From assembly GCA_017464225.1 (NCBI GenBank), contig JAFUDW010000136.1, forward strand, positions 1 to 42,006: a DNA stretch of 42,006 nucleotides. The letters are read 5' to 3'. Below are positions 24,872 to 32,871 of this stretch, in pieces. A program made the position numbers and the translations under genes. Positions within the stretch are counted from its first letter, which is position 1. Each line of letters opens with the position of its first letter. The notes beneath the pieces are model-generated. The model was not told the origin of the DNA and ran no database searches. It saw only the letters and a list, made by a program, of their open reading frames with translations. The stretch is from Clostridia bacterium (GTDB lineage Bacteria; Bacillota_A; Clostridia; Christensenellales; Aristaeellaceae).

Positions 24872-25498
24872 ATGAAAATTTACGCCGTTACAGATCCTGA
24901 ATTCAAACCCTATGGCAAAGTTTTAACGGGCTACGATACCGCCGAGCTCCTCGAAGCCATGGAAAAGATCGCGCTCCCCGAAAGCGGCACGGCCTATGAA
25001 CCCGGCATTGCATCGCTGGAGGCTTGTCAGGTGTTCGGCCAGTTCCGCGACCGTGCCTATGGCGGTATGCCCATTCAGCTGGGCATGTGCTGGGGACATA
25101 ATACCAAGCTCAACTGCCTGGAGTATCACCGGGACAGCGAGGTGAACATCGGCACGGGCGATTTTGTGCTGCTGCTGGCAAAGCAGGATGAAATTACCGA
25201 CGGCATGCTGGATACCGGCCGCGTTAAGGCCTTCCGCGCGCCCAAGGGCGTCCCGGTGGAGGTTTACGCCACATCGCTGCATTACGCTCCCTGCCAGGTG
25301 AGCGAGGAAGGTTTCCGGGTGGCCGTGGTGCTGCCCAAGGGCACCAATACCGCTAAGCCCGATTATGCCCCTCAGTGCGACGAGGATACCTGGATGACCG
25401 CCCGCAACAAATGGCTGCTGGCCCATCCCGAATCCAGCGAAGCCAAGGATGGCGCGCACGTGGGCCTGCAGGGCGTCAACATCGACATCGCCAAATAA
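24872..25498 (+). CDS. DUF4867 family protein
   Basis: 208 residues, a full-length member of the DUF4867 family found in Firmicutes, with cupin-like beta structure: GGMPIQLGMCWGHNTKLNCL, EYHRDSEVNIGTGDFVLLLA, APKGVPVEVYATSLHYAPCQ and RVAVVLPKGTNT. Its histidines, glutamates and cysteines (WGHNTKLNCLEYHRDSE) suggest a metal site, but no reaction is established. It often lies near sugar-metabolism genes. AGGAGG is seven bases before the ATG. A single-gene unit with its own promoter and strong terminator. Confidence 0.88.
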   Translation: MKIYAVTDPEFKPYGKVLTGYDTAELLEAMEKIALPESGTAYEPGIASLEACQVFGQFRDRAYGGMPIQLGMCWGHNTKLNCLEYHRDSEVNIGTGDFVLLLAKQDEITDGMLDTGRVKAFRAPKGVPVEVYATSLHYAPCQVSEEGFRVAVVLPKGTNTAKPDYAPQCDEDTWMTARNKWLLAHPESSEAKDGAHVGLQGVNIDIAK

Positions 25499-25520
25499 AC
25501 GAGCTGAAATGAATATGAAT

Positions 25521-25572
25521 AGCCGGGCGAACGGCAGCTTGAACCCCAAGCCGACGTTCGCCCGGCTTTTTT
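25521..25572 (+). terminator. Terminator of the DUF4867 gene
   Basis: Thirteen-bp perfect stem AGCCGGGCGAACG/CGTTCGCCCGGCT with a 21-nt loop, followed by six T. Confidence 0.85.
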
Positions 25573-25608
25573 ATCATGATCAGCGCGTCCGCTGCACGCA
25601 GGGCGCGA

Positions 25609-26034
25609 TCACGCTGCACCGTCCTCGCGCCTGATATATGCGACGGCGGCCTGCACGGCCTGGCTGATGTACTCGCTCATAGGCAGAGCGGGCGTGCCGG
25701 CCACGGTAACGCCGCAGCGCAGGCTGGGCACGAGGATCTTATGCGCGCGGGACGCGCCGATGGCCGCCGCCATCACCCCCGTCACCTCGCCCAGGATGCC
25801 GTCGCACAGCAGCATGCCGATGGGCGCCAGGATCAGATCGGCCCCGGCTGCCGTGACGCGGATGGCGTTTTCCCCTGTGGCTCCCTGATCGGCCCCCGCC
25901 TTGAGCATAGCGGCGGTGGCCAGGGCGTTGGTACCCAGGGCGATGATGGGCTGGCTTGGCAGCGCCTTTTTCAGCTGTTCGGTAAGCATGCGGCCCACGC
26001 CGCCTCCCTGCGCGTCGATGACGACAACCTTCAT
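25609..26034 (-). CDS. DUF3842 family protein
   Basis: 141 residues. The family start MKVVVIDAQGGGVGRMLTEQ is a Rossmann-like glycine-rich turn, followed by IIALGTNALATAAMLKAGAD, GADLILAPIGMLLCDGILGE and RAHKILVPSLRCGVTVAG. A small NAD- or nucleotide-binding-like fold is likely. Function unknown. Start ATG 26034 has AAGGAGCC upstream; a TATAAT at 26070-26065 suits a promoter, although no good -35 is seen. Confidence 0.88.
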   Translation of the reverse strand: MKVVVIDAQGGGVGRMLTEQLKKALPSQPIIALGTNALATAAMLKAGADQGATGENAIRVTAAGADLILAPIGMLLCDGILGEVTGVMAAAIGASRAHKILVPSLRCGVTVAGTPALPMSEYISQAVQAAVAYIRREDGAA

Positions 26035-26094
26035 AATCGGCTCCTTGACAGTTATTTTCAATTCATTATAGCATAGCTGCACGCAAAAGAAAAT

Positions 26095-26112
26095 GGGCGG
26101 CTCACGCCGCCC
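26095..26112 (-). terminator. Terminator of the XRE-repeat gene
   Basis: GGGCGGC/GCCGCCC stem with a 4-nt loop, followed on the minus strand by ATTTTCTTTT; begins seven bases after the stop codon. Confidence 0.85.
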
Positions 26113-26118
26113 GAAAGA

Positions 26119-27333
26119 TCAATTTTCTTTCATCCTTCTCAGGATGTTGCCCGCCTGGCCTCCCCGCAGGTGATCGGAAACGATCTTCACCAGCTCCATC
26201 AGGCAATCGGAATCACAGCATTCCATCATCCGTTCAATATGCTCGTCATTCAGATGCGCGTTCAGCGCCTTTGCCAATTCCGGGATCTTTTCGGAATCAC
26301 AGGCGTCGATCAGCGTCCGGATAACCTCATCGGTCACCGCGCCGTCCAGTGTGTCGGCCAGCTCTGGGATTTGATCCGAATCGCAGTTCAGCGCAAGCTC
26401 GCTCATCACATTCTCGGTCATGCGGCTCCCCAGCTTTTCAGCCAATTCCGGGATCATTTCAGTATCGCAGCTCCTGGCCATTTCAAGCATGGCCTCCTCC
26501 GTTAAGCTGTCCCCCAGGGTTTCCGCCAGCTCCGGGATCGACTCCGCATCGCAATTGTTGATCAGCGCCATGATCGATTTGGAAGCCGCAGGCTCAGCGG
26601 GATGTTCTTTTTCCGCCCTTGCCGCCGCCTGGCACCTGGCGAACAGTCGGCTCACCGTTTCCTTGGACAGGAAAGGCGCAATAGCGCCGATCATCTCGAC
26701 GTCGCTGATCACATCGCAGCGCTCGGCCAGCGTATCCAGCGCCTCAGCGGAAAGGAAAGGAGCAAGGCCTACCAGCATGCCCAGATCAATGGGCTCGTCG
26801 GTATTCAATGCCGTACTGTCCAGCGTTTCCTGATCCAGGAAAGGCGCCAGAGCAAACAGCGAAGCCAGGCCGGACGTCCGCTTTGGGCTCTTCTGGGTCT
26901 GCGTCTTTTTCCAGGGCCGCTTGATCGCCCGGGCAATTTTTTCCCCGTTGATTTCGATATGCACAAAAGCATCCTTTTTCTTTTCCCGCGTTTCGGGCGC
27001 GGTCCCCGCCTCGAGAGGCGCGGCTTCACCGGGCGCAGGCGTCCCGGTTTCAAACTCTGGCTGCTGCGCAGGCTGAGGCGCGTCAGGCTTGATCCCTGTG
27101 AGGATGTGATCCACCGTAGTGTTCAGCGTCCGCGCCAGATCCACCAGCTTGCCGATATCCGGCATGCTGGCTCCGCGCTCCCAGCTGCTCACCGCCTGAT
27201 AGCTGATGCCCAGCTTCTCAGCCAGATCGGCTTGGGTGAGACCTGCTTCCCGGCGAAGCTGGGAAATGACGGCCCCAGTCTTTCTCATATCAAACATAGC
27301 GTTCTCCTGAATGGGTTCATTGATGGTTTCCAT
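26119..27333 (-). CDS. XRE family regulator with C-terminal 28-residue repeat array
   Basis: 404 residues. The N-terminal XRE/Cro helix-turn-helix runs from about 18 to 78 (VISQLRREAGLTQADLAEKL, GISYQAVSSWERGASMPDIG). A Pro/Glu-rich linker (82-120) follows. Residues 155-235 contain three units around APFL(S/D)xE(T/A)L (162, 191, 219). Residues 261-390 hold five units starting CD at 261, 289, 317, 345 and 373, an exact 28-residue period with consensus CDxExIPELAExLxxxLTEE. This predicts a helical-repeat solenoid. The ATG at 27333 is preceded by AGGAGG. Own terminator. Probably a repressor whose solenoid binds a protein or ligand; that is inference. Confidence 0.85.
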   Translation of the reverse strand: METINEPIQENAMFDMRKTGAVISQLRREAGLTQADLAEKLGISYQAVSSWERGASMPDIGKLVDLARTLNTTVDHILTGIKPDAPQPAQQPEFETGTPAPGEAAPLEAGTAPETREKKKDAFVHIEINGEKIARAIKRPWKKTQTQKSPKRTSGLASLFALAPFLDQETLDSTALNTDEPIDLGMLVGLAPFLSAEALDTLAERCDVISDVEMIGAIAPFLSKETVSRLFARCQAAARAEKEHPAEPAASKSIMALINNCDAESIPELAETLGDSLTEEAMLEMARSCDTEMIPELAEKLGSRMTENVMSELALNCDSDQIPELADTLDGAVTDEVIRTLIDACDSEKIPELAKALNAHLNDEHIERMMECCDSDCLMELVKIVSDHLRGGQAGNILRRMKEN

Positions 27334-27396
27334 GGGGTGATCCTCCTTGCGCTTTGATGGCGCAAGTGTAGCCCCTCTGATCGGCAAAAAACAAGC

Positions 27397-27453
27397 AAAC
27401 AGCGCTTGAAACGACAGCAAACGCTTTTTGATCTGCCGACTCAAGCGCTGTTT
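27397..27453 (-). terminator. Terminator of the HAD–pyk operon
   Basis: Thirteen-bp perfect inverted repeat AAACAGCGCTTGA/TCAAGCGCTGTTT around a 31-nt loop, followed on the minus strand by GCTTGTTTTTT. It begins 14 bp after the pyk stop. Confidence 0.75.
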
Positions 27454-27466
27454 GAGTTGTCAAAGA

Positions 27467-28885
27467 TCACGGCACGGTTTCGATCCGCAGCACATTGGTA
27501 TTGCCGCTGGCGCCGCTGGTATCGCCGCCCGTCATCACAATGGTATCGCCCTTATGCAGTCCCAGGGCGTCCCGAGCGGCGCGGACGGCGTAATAATACA
27601 GCACGTCCATGCTGGGGAACTGCTCGGTGAGCATGGGCAGCACGCCCCAGGACAAGGCCAGTTTATACCATGCCTTGCGGTTGGTAGCAAGGCCCACGAT
27701 ATCGGTGGGCGCGCGGAAGCGGGACACCATGCGCACGGTCATGCCGCTGAGCGAGGTCACGACGATGGCTTTGGCGTCCAGATCGATGCCCATGGTGCAG
27801 GCGGCATGGCTGATGGCGTCCACCCTGTTTTCGATCTTAAACGCCTGGGTATGGAAACGCTGAGTAAAATCGATATGCCGCTCGGTTTCCTCCGCGATCT
27901 CGCTCATCACGCGCACGGCGTCGATGGGATACTTGCCCGCCGCGGATTCGCCGCTGAGCATGATGGCGCTGGTGCCGTCGTACACCGCGTTGGCCACGTC
28001 GCTGATCTCGGCGCGGGTAGGCCGGGGATTGGAGATCATGCTCTCCAGCATTTCAGTGGCGGTGATCACGCGCTTGCCCAGCATGCGGCACTTGGTGATC
28101 AAATACTTCTGGATGGCGGGGAGCTCGGTAAAAGGCACCTCCACGCCCAAATCGCCGCGGGCCACCATGACGCCCTCGCATACCGAGCAGATTTCGTCAA
28201 TATTATCCACGCCGCTCTGGTTTTCAATTTTGGCGATCACATCAATATTATCGCCGCCGTTGGCGTGCAGGAAGGTTTTCATATCCAGCAGGTCCTGTTT
28301 GCAGGATACGAAGGAAGCGGCAATGAAATCCACATCGTTCTGAATGCCGAACAGCAGATCGGCCTTGTCCTGCTCGCTGAGGAACGCCTGGCGCAGCACC
28401 TTGCCGGGAAAGCTCATGCTCTTGCGGTCGCTGAGGATGCCTCCCGTGATCACGCGGCAATGGGCCTCGGTGCCGTTCTCCAGGCTCTCTACCTCAAAAA
28501 TCACAAGGCCGTTGTTCACCAATATCTTGTCGCCCACAGCCAAATCTTCAATCAGCCCGGCGTAGCTCACCGATACGATATGCTCGTCCCCCGCCACGTC
28601 CCGGGTGGTAAAGGTAAAGCTGTCGCCGTCGTTGAGCGCCACTTTGCCGTCCCGGAAGGTTTTGATGCGGTATTCCGGGCCCTTTGTATCCAGCATGATG
28701 GCAATGGGCAGGTCAAGCTCCTGGCGCACGGCCTTGATCATATCGATTTTTTTCTGGTGCTCTTCATGGGTTCCATGGGAAAAATTGAGCCGGGCCACAT
28801 TGAGGCCCTTGAGGCACATGGCCTTAAAGATGGCTGGATCGTCGCTGGCCGGGCCGATGGTGCAGATGATTTTCGTTTTACGCAT
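27467..28885 (-). CDS. pyk: Pyruvate kinase
   Basis: Makes pyruvate and ATP from phosphoenolpyruvate and ADP, the last step of glycolysis. 472 residues, without the extra C-terminal PEP-utilising domain of Bacillus-type enzymes. Visible are the start KTKIICTIGPASDD, the NFSHGTHEEH phosphate site, MLDTKGPEYR, the catalytic lysine block in VIAKIENQSGVDNIDEI, VMVARGDLGVEV, and the MLESM...RAEISDVANAVYDG stretch. AAAGGAGC precedes the ATG. It is 14 bp behind a HAD phosphatase gene and shares its promoter. Confidence 0.97.
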   Translation of the reverse strand: MRKTKIICTIGPASDDPAIFKAMCLKGLNVARLNFSHGTHEEHQKKIDMIKAVRQELDLPIAIMLDTKGPEYRIKTFRDGKVALNDGDSFTFTTRDVAGDEHIVSVSYAGLIEDLAVGDKILVNNGLVIFEVESLENGTEAHCRVITGGILSDRKSMSFPGKVLRQAFLSEQDKADLLFGIQNDVDFIAASFVSCKQDLLDMKTFLHANGGDNIDVIAKIENQSGVDNIDEICSVCEGVMVARGDLGVEVPFTELPAIQKYLITKCRMLGKRVITATEMLESMISNPRPTRAEISDVANAVYDGTSAIMLSGESAAGKYPIDAVRVMSEIAEETERHIDFTQRFHTQAFKIENRVDAISHAACTMGIDLDAKAIVVTSLSGMTVRMVSRFRAPTDIVGLATNRKAWYKLALSWGVLPMLTEQFPSMDVLYYYAVRAARDALGLHKGDTIVMTGGDTSGASGNTNVLRIETVP

Positions 28886-28899
28886 GCGTCAAGCTCCTT

Positions 28900-29793
28900 T
28901 CATTGGGGCAATTTATGATTTTCAATTTCTTTCAGCATCCGCTGGGCTTCGTCCAGCTGCTTTCTGTTCAAGGCAATGTTCCGGCTTTCGGCGGCCACGC
29001 TGTCAAAAATGCCGAAAACGATCTTTTCCATATCGCTGCCCTGGCTGTAATCGGTGGGCGCCACAAAATGCACCCTGCCGTGCACCAGCATATCGTTGAC
29101 AACGGCATTACGCCGTCCGGTATATACGCCGATGCTGTGGCCTCCCCGGCTGCCCACCAGCTTCATACAGGGCACGTCGGTGCTGCCGTCACCCACGTAG
29201 ATCATATTGGTGAAGGGCACGCGGCGCATATCGTGGGGCGTATGCTCGTTGAGCCGGTCGTTTTCGGTCACATCCAGGATGCCTTTATTGATGCGGTAGA
29301 TGAACTGGGTCTTATTGGTATAGTTCACCGCCATGGCCGGCCATTCGGGCTCCCCGGTCGCTTCGTTGTATACAAACTCGGCGGCGTAGATCATTTTAAA
29401 CTGATCGGCAATGGGCGTGCCCTCCACGATCTCTTTAATACCCGAGGACAGAACATAATGCTCCACCGTGAAGCCCAGGCTTTCGCCATAGGCGTTCACC
29501 CGATCGAACCAGGTGAGCATGCCGGGAAACAGCTCCACCTTGGCTCCCTGCCGGTTGAAGGTGCCGCGGCTCAGCTTCATGCCGCGCCTGCGCGCCTCAA
29601 CGATCATCACATACATATAGGCCAGGATGGAATCCATACGGTGCTTAACGCCCACCCGCTGGCAAAGCGCCCAAAAATCCCCCGCTTCCATGCCAAGCTC
29701 CGGGATGAAAGCGTATTCCTGCATATCCCGGGGCGAAAGCGTGTGGTCAAAATCGTACATCAGGGCCAGAATGGGGCGGCTTCCCTCATCCAT
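28900..29793 (-). CDS. HAD superfamily hydrolase
   Basis: 297 residues. HAD motif I is D14-F-D16-HTLS, motif II is LSSG (within HYVLSSGIKEIVEG), and motif IV is VGDGSTD near the C-terminal third. The large helical insertion between motifs I and II is a C1 cap. Members of this subfamily are phosphatases of unknown substrate. The ATG at 29793 is six bases after GGGAGGG; an ATG two codons earlier would touch the ribosome binding site. Co-transcribed with pyk, so it may act on a glycolytic phosphate ester, which is only an inference. Confidence 0.88.
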   Translation of the reverse strand: MDEGSRPILALMYDFDHTLSPRDMQEYAFIPELGMEAGDFWALCQRVGVKHRMDSILAYMYVMIVEARRRGMKLSRGTFNRQGAKVELFPGMLTWFDRVNAYGESLGFTVEHYVLSSGIKEIVEGTPIADQFKMIYAAEFVYNEATGEPEWPAMAVNYTNKTQFIYRINKGILDVTENDRLNEHTPHDMRRVPFTNMIYVGDGSTDVPCMKLVGSRGGHSIGVYTGRRNAVVNDMLVHGRVHFVAPTDYSQGSDMEKIVFGIFDSVAAESRNIALNRKQLDEAQRMLKEIENHKLPQ

Positions 29794-29850
29794 GCGCATC
29801 CCTCCCGCTCAGTAAAACAACAAAAAACGAAATCTTTATTCAATATATTT

Positions 29851-29879
29851 ATCATATCAAAATCCGCCTGGAATGTCAA
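29851..29879 (-). promoter_or_regulatory. Promoter of the HAD–pyk operon
   Basis: Perfect TTGACA (29879-29874) and TATGAT (29856-29851), spacer 17 bp. Confidence 0.8.
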
Positions 29880-29934
29880 TCGCGCACGCGCCATGAGCCC
29901 TGCGCGTAAAATGAAAGCGAAGGGAGGAAATACC

Positions 29935-30264
29935 ATGGCTTATTTCAACGGAGTTCAATATGCAACCAACGCCGCCGTGGTGGCCAATCCGGGCCGCCGC
30001 GAAAGCGGATGCGATATAGAGATCCAGTATCTGGACGACCAAGGCGCGAGCCGGAACGTGATCCTGCGTGTCACCGACAGCACGGTGCTGCGCAGCGCCG
30101 ACGGCCGCCGCGTCTCCTGCGCAAGCTTTGTCCCCGGCCAGCGGGTCAACGCCGCTTTTACCGACAGCATGAGCGATACCACGCCGCCCATGGCCAGGGC
30201 CTACAGCATTATCCGGCAATCGACGGGCAGCGGCGGGATCGTCGGCATCGATATCGACGTATAG
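29935..30264 (+). CDS. Small hypothetical protein, 109 residues
   Basis: No family recognised. A soluble, beta-rich small protein: MAYFNGVQYATNAAVV, GCDIEIQYLDDQGASRNVIL, RVTDSTVLRSADGRRVSCAS, VPGQRVNAAFTDSMSDTTPP, GGIVGIDIDV. It resembles an OB-like fold of the sort seen in small DUF families, without proof. GGGAGG is seven bases before the ATG. It ends in TAG, showing that TAG is a stop in this genome. Strong terminator behind; no promoter is obvious in the 140 bp before it. Confidence 0.7.
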   Translation: MAYFNGVQYATNAAVVANPGRRESGCDIEIQYLDDQGASRNVILRVTDSTVLRSADGRRVSCASFVPGQRVNAAFTDSMSDTTPPMARAYSIIRQSTGSGGIVGIDIDV

Positions 30265-30286
30265 CGCTGCCGCCAAAAAACAGAGG

Positions 30287-30325
30287 TCCCCGGATCCGGG
30301 AAGCTCCGGATCCGGGGAAACTTTT
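30287..30325 (+). terminator. Bidirectional terminator between the 109-residue gene and glgP
   Basis: Thirteen-bp stem TCCCCGGATCCGG/CCGGATCCGGGGA with a 6-nt loop, followed by AACTTTTT on the plus strand and by CCTCTGTTTTTT on the minus strand. Confidence 0.85.
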
Positions 30326-30367
30326 TGGGATCGGTATCCATTCAGGCGATCAGGGTGTCTTCGCAGA

Positions 30368-32692
30368 TCACTCCACATGCCAGATGTTTTCAGCGTACTG
30401 CCGCACAGAGCGATCGGCGCTGAAATTGCCCGCGCCTGCGATATTTTTCAGGCACTTGACGGCAAAGCCGCGGGGATCGTTTTTATAATCGGAATACGCG
30501 CGCAGGCGCGCCTCCTGATAGCTGGCAAAGTCCAGCAGCAGGAAATGATGGTCCGCCCGATGCCAACTGGCGCCGTGCAGCAGGGCGGTGTGAAGCTCGC
30601 TCAGCGCATCGTCATGCGGACAGATGCTGCCGTCCACCAGCGCGTCCACAGCGCGGCGCAGATGCTCGTTACCGTTATAGATTTCCATGGGATCATAGGT
30701 ATCCCGGATGGCGTTGATCTCAGCGGCCAGCGCGCCGAAAATGTATTCGTTTTCCACGCCTGCCTTTTGAGCGATCTCGATATTGGCGCCGTCCATGGTT
30801 CCCAGCGTCACAGCGCCGTTGAGCATCAGCTTCATATTGCCGGTACCGCTGGCCTCTGTGCCCGCGGGAGAAATCTGCTGGCTGATATCGGCGGCGGGAA
30901 TGATGCGCTCCGCATAGGAGCAATTATAATTCTGAACAAACACCACCCGCAGCAGATCCTTCATATCGGGATCGCCGTTGATCTTCTCGGCCACCTTATT
31001 GCAGAAATAGATGATGGCCTTGGCCCGGGCGTAACCCGCGGCGGCCTTCGCGCCAAAGATCACGGCGGTGGGCTGGAAAGCGGCGCGGAACTCCGCGTCC
31101 TCCTTGAGGCGATGGTAGATATCCACCAGCGAAATGGCGTTCATCAGCTGGCGCTTGTATTCATGCAAGCGCTTGACCTGCACGTCAAAGAGGAATTCCG
31201 GCGGCAGGGTCACGCCCTCATGCCGGGCAATATAGTCCGAAAGCTGACGCTTCTTTTCGCGCTTGACCTCCATAAACTGATCGATGAGCTTATCGTTGAT
31301 GGTAAGCCCCTCCAGCCGATCCAGATGGGTCAGGAATTCGCTGCTGTCCAGGTTGCGGGTGATCACATCGGTGAGCTCGCGGTTACATACGCCCAGCCAG
31401 CGCCGGGGCGTAACGCCGTTGGTCACATTCTGGATGCGGTCGGGATACGCGCGGTGCCAATCGGCAAACACATGATCCTTGAGGATCTGGGTATGCAGTT
31501 CGGCCACGCCGTTGGTGCAATGCGTGCAGGCGACGGCCAGATTGGCCATATGCACGCTTCCGTTTTCCACGATGTAGAGTCCGGGATGCCCCTGAGCGCG
31601 CAGACGGCTGTCCAATTCATGAATGATGGGCACCAATGCGGGGGCCACCTCGTTCATCAGGTCCTCGCTCCAGCATTCCAGCGCTTCGGGCATAACGGTA
31701 TGGTTGGTGAAGGCAAAGGCGTCAAAGGACAATTGAGCCGCCTCGTCAAAGGACATGCCCTCGCCCAGCATCAGGCGGATAAACTCGGGAATGGCCATCA
31801 CCGGATGCGTATCGTTCAGCTGAATGGCGAATGTTTTGGCAAACTGCTTTCTGTCGGGACACTGGCGCAGCAGATCCTGCATGGTGGCGCTGCAAAGCAG
31901 GTATTGCTGCCGCAGGCGCAGGGCCTTGCCGGCGCGCTTGCTGTCGCCGGGATAAAGCAAGGTTGTAAAGTCGGAAGCGCGCACGGCGGCTTCGGACGCC
32001 TTCATATAGTCCTGATCGTTGAAGGCGATCATATCAATGGCCTGCAGGGGCTCCGCCTTCCACAGGCGCAGGGTGCGGACCCTGCCCTCCTGGCCGATCA
32101 CCGGCATATCGTAGGGTACGGCGCGGACCGAGAATCCGGCGAAATCCACCGTAACGGCCTCGTACTCCCTCCGCACGCTCCAGGGATCCCCGTGGGCAGT
32201 CCAGTCGTCCGGGGATTCCTGCTGACGACCGTCCGCGAAGCTCTGCTTGAACAGACCGAAACGATAGTACAGGCCATACCCGGTCAGCGGAATATCATGG
32301 GTGGCGGCAGCGTCCAGATAGCAGGCCGCCAGACGGCCCAAGCCGCCATTGCCCAGCGCGGCGTCCTCGATATCCTCCATGACGCTCAGATGCGTGCCGT
32401 TGGCGGCCAGCACCTTTTCCATCTCATCGTAGAGATCCAGGCAGACCAGATTATTATGCCACAGCCGGCCCATCAGCCATTCGGCGCTGATATAGCAGGC
32501 GCGGCGGCGGGTGCGAAGCTCAGCCTCGTCCGCGGTCCAGCGGGGCGCAATGGACATATTGATCGCCTGGGCCAGGGCGTCATGCAATTGAAAATCCCGC
32601 GCGTGCTCGGCGTCCACCTGGTACCGGGCCTGAAGGAACCGGCGGGTGTCAAACCAAATCAGCGTGGGGTCAAAATGATAATGGCTTTTCAT
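30368..32692 (-). CDS. glgP: Glycogen/alpha-glucan phosphorylase
   Basis: Releases glucose 1-phosphate from glycogen or maltodextrins using phosphate and pyridoxal phosphate. 774 residues. The N-terminal substrate region has CYISAEWLMGRLWHNNL and ALGNGGLGRLAACYLDAAAT. The pyridoxal lysine is K621 in the motif TEASGTGNMKLMLNGAVTLG. The FGAKAAAGYARAKAIIYFCN and FVQNYNCSYAERIIPAADIS blocks are also typical. The ATG at 32692 follows AAGGAG at eight bases. Its own promoter lies beyond the malQ terminator, so it is expressed separately although it works with MalQ in alpha-glucan breakdown. Confidence 0.96.
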   Translation of the reverse strand: MKSHYHFDPTLIWFDTRRFLQARYQVDAEHARDFQLHDALAQAINMSIAPRWTADEAELRTRRRACYISAEWLMGRLWHNNLVCLDLYDEMEKVLAANGTHLSVMEDIEDAALGNGGLGRLAACYLDAAATHDIPLTGYGLYYRFGLFKQSFADGRQQESPDDWTAHGDPWSVRREYEAVTVDFAGFSVRAVPYDMPVIGQEGRVRTLRLWKAEPLQAIDMIAFNDQDYMKASEAAVRASDFTTLLYPGDSKRAGKALRLRQQYLLCSATMQDLLRQCPDRKQFAKTFAIQLNDTHPVMAIPEFIRLMLGEGMSFDEAAQLSFDAFAFTNHTVMPEALECWSEDLMNEVAPALVPIIHELDSRLRAQGHPGLYIVENGSVHMANLAVACTHCTNGVAELHTQILKDHVFADWHRAYPDRIQNVTNGVTPRRWLGVCNRELTDVITRNLDSSEFLTHLDRLEGLTINDKLIDQFMEVKREKKRQLSDYIARHEGVTLPPEFLFDVQVKRLHEYKRQLMNAISLVDIYHRLKEDAEFRAAFQPTAVIFGAKAAAGYARAKAIIYFCNKVAEKINGDPDMKDLLRVVFVQNYNCSYAERIIPAADISQQISPAGTEASGTGNMKLMLNGAVTLGTMDGANIEIAQKAGVENEYIFGALAAEINAIRDTYDPMEIYNGNEHLRRAVDALVDGSICPHDDALSELHTALLHGASWHRADHHFLLLDFASYQEARLRAYSDYKNDPRGFAVKCLKNIAGAGNFSADRSVRQYAENIWHVE

Positions 32693-32713
32693 AAAACAAC
32701 TCCTTGCTAAATT

Positions 32714-32732
32714 GGCGAGCAAAAAGCTCACC
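32714..32732 (-). promoter_or_regulatory. glgP leader hairpin
   Basis: GGTGAGC/GCTCGCC seven-pair stem (one G-U pair) around TTTTT, in the 5' untranslated region just after the promoter. Possible mRNA-stability element. Confidence 0.35.
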
Positions 32733-32737
32733 TAAAT

Positions 32738-32767
32738 ATTATAACATAAAAAAGCGAATATTGTGAA
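32738..32767 (-). promoter_or_regulatory. glgP promoter
   Basis: TTCACA (32767-32762) and TATAAT (32743-32738), spacer 18 bp, in an AT-rich stretch. Confidence 0.65.
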
Positions 32768-32819
32768 CCCTTTTTCAGCATAAAATACGGCAAATTCCGA
32801 AAAAATCGGCACACAAAAA

Positions 32820-32863
32820 GCCCGGGATCAGCAAAGAGCTGTTTCTCCGCCTGCATCCCGGGC
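32820..32863 (-). terminator. Terminator of malQ
   Basis: GCCCGGGAT/ATCCCGGGC nine-bp perfect stem around a 26-nt loop, followed on the minus strand by TTTTTGTG; starts nine bases after the malQ stop. Confidence 0.8.
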
Positions 32864-32871
32864 AATATCTG

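Noticed and set aside
27417..27440. A cre-like sequence (AAAAAGCGTTTGCT, minus strand)
   Set aside because: Matches the catabolite-response consensus only partly and lies in the loop of a terminator behind pyk.
30377..32710. A 777-codon open frame on the strand opposite glgP
   Set aside because: Antisense shadow of a strongly supported gene in GC-rich DNA; no recognisable family, and the protein is His/Gly/Ala-rich without domain structure.
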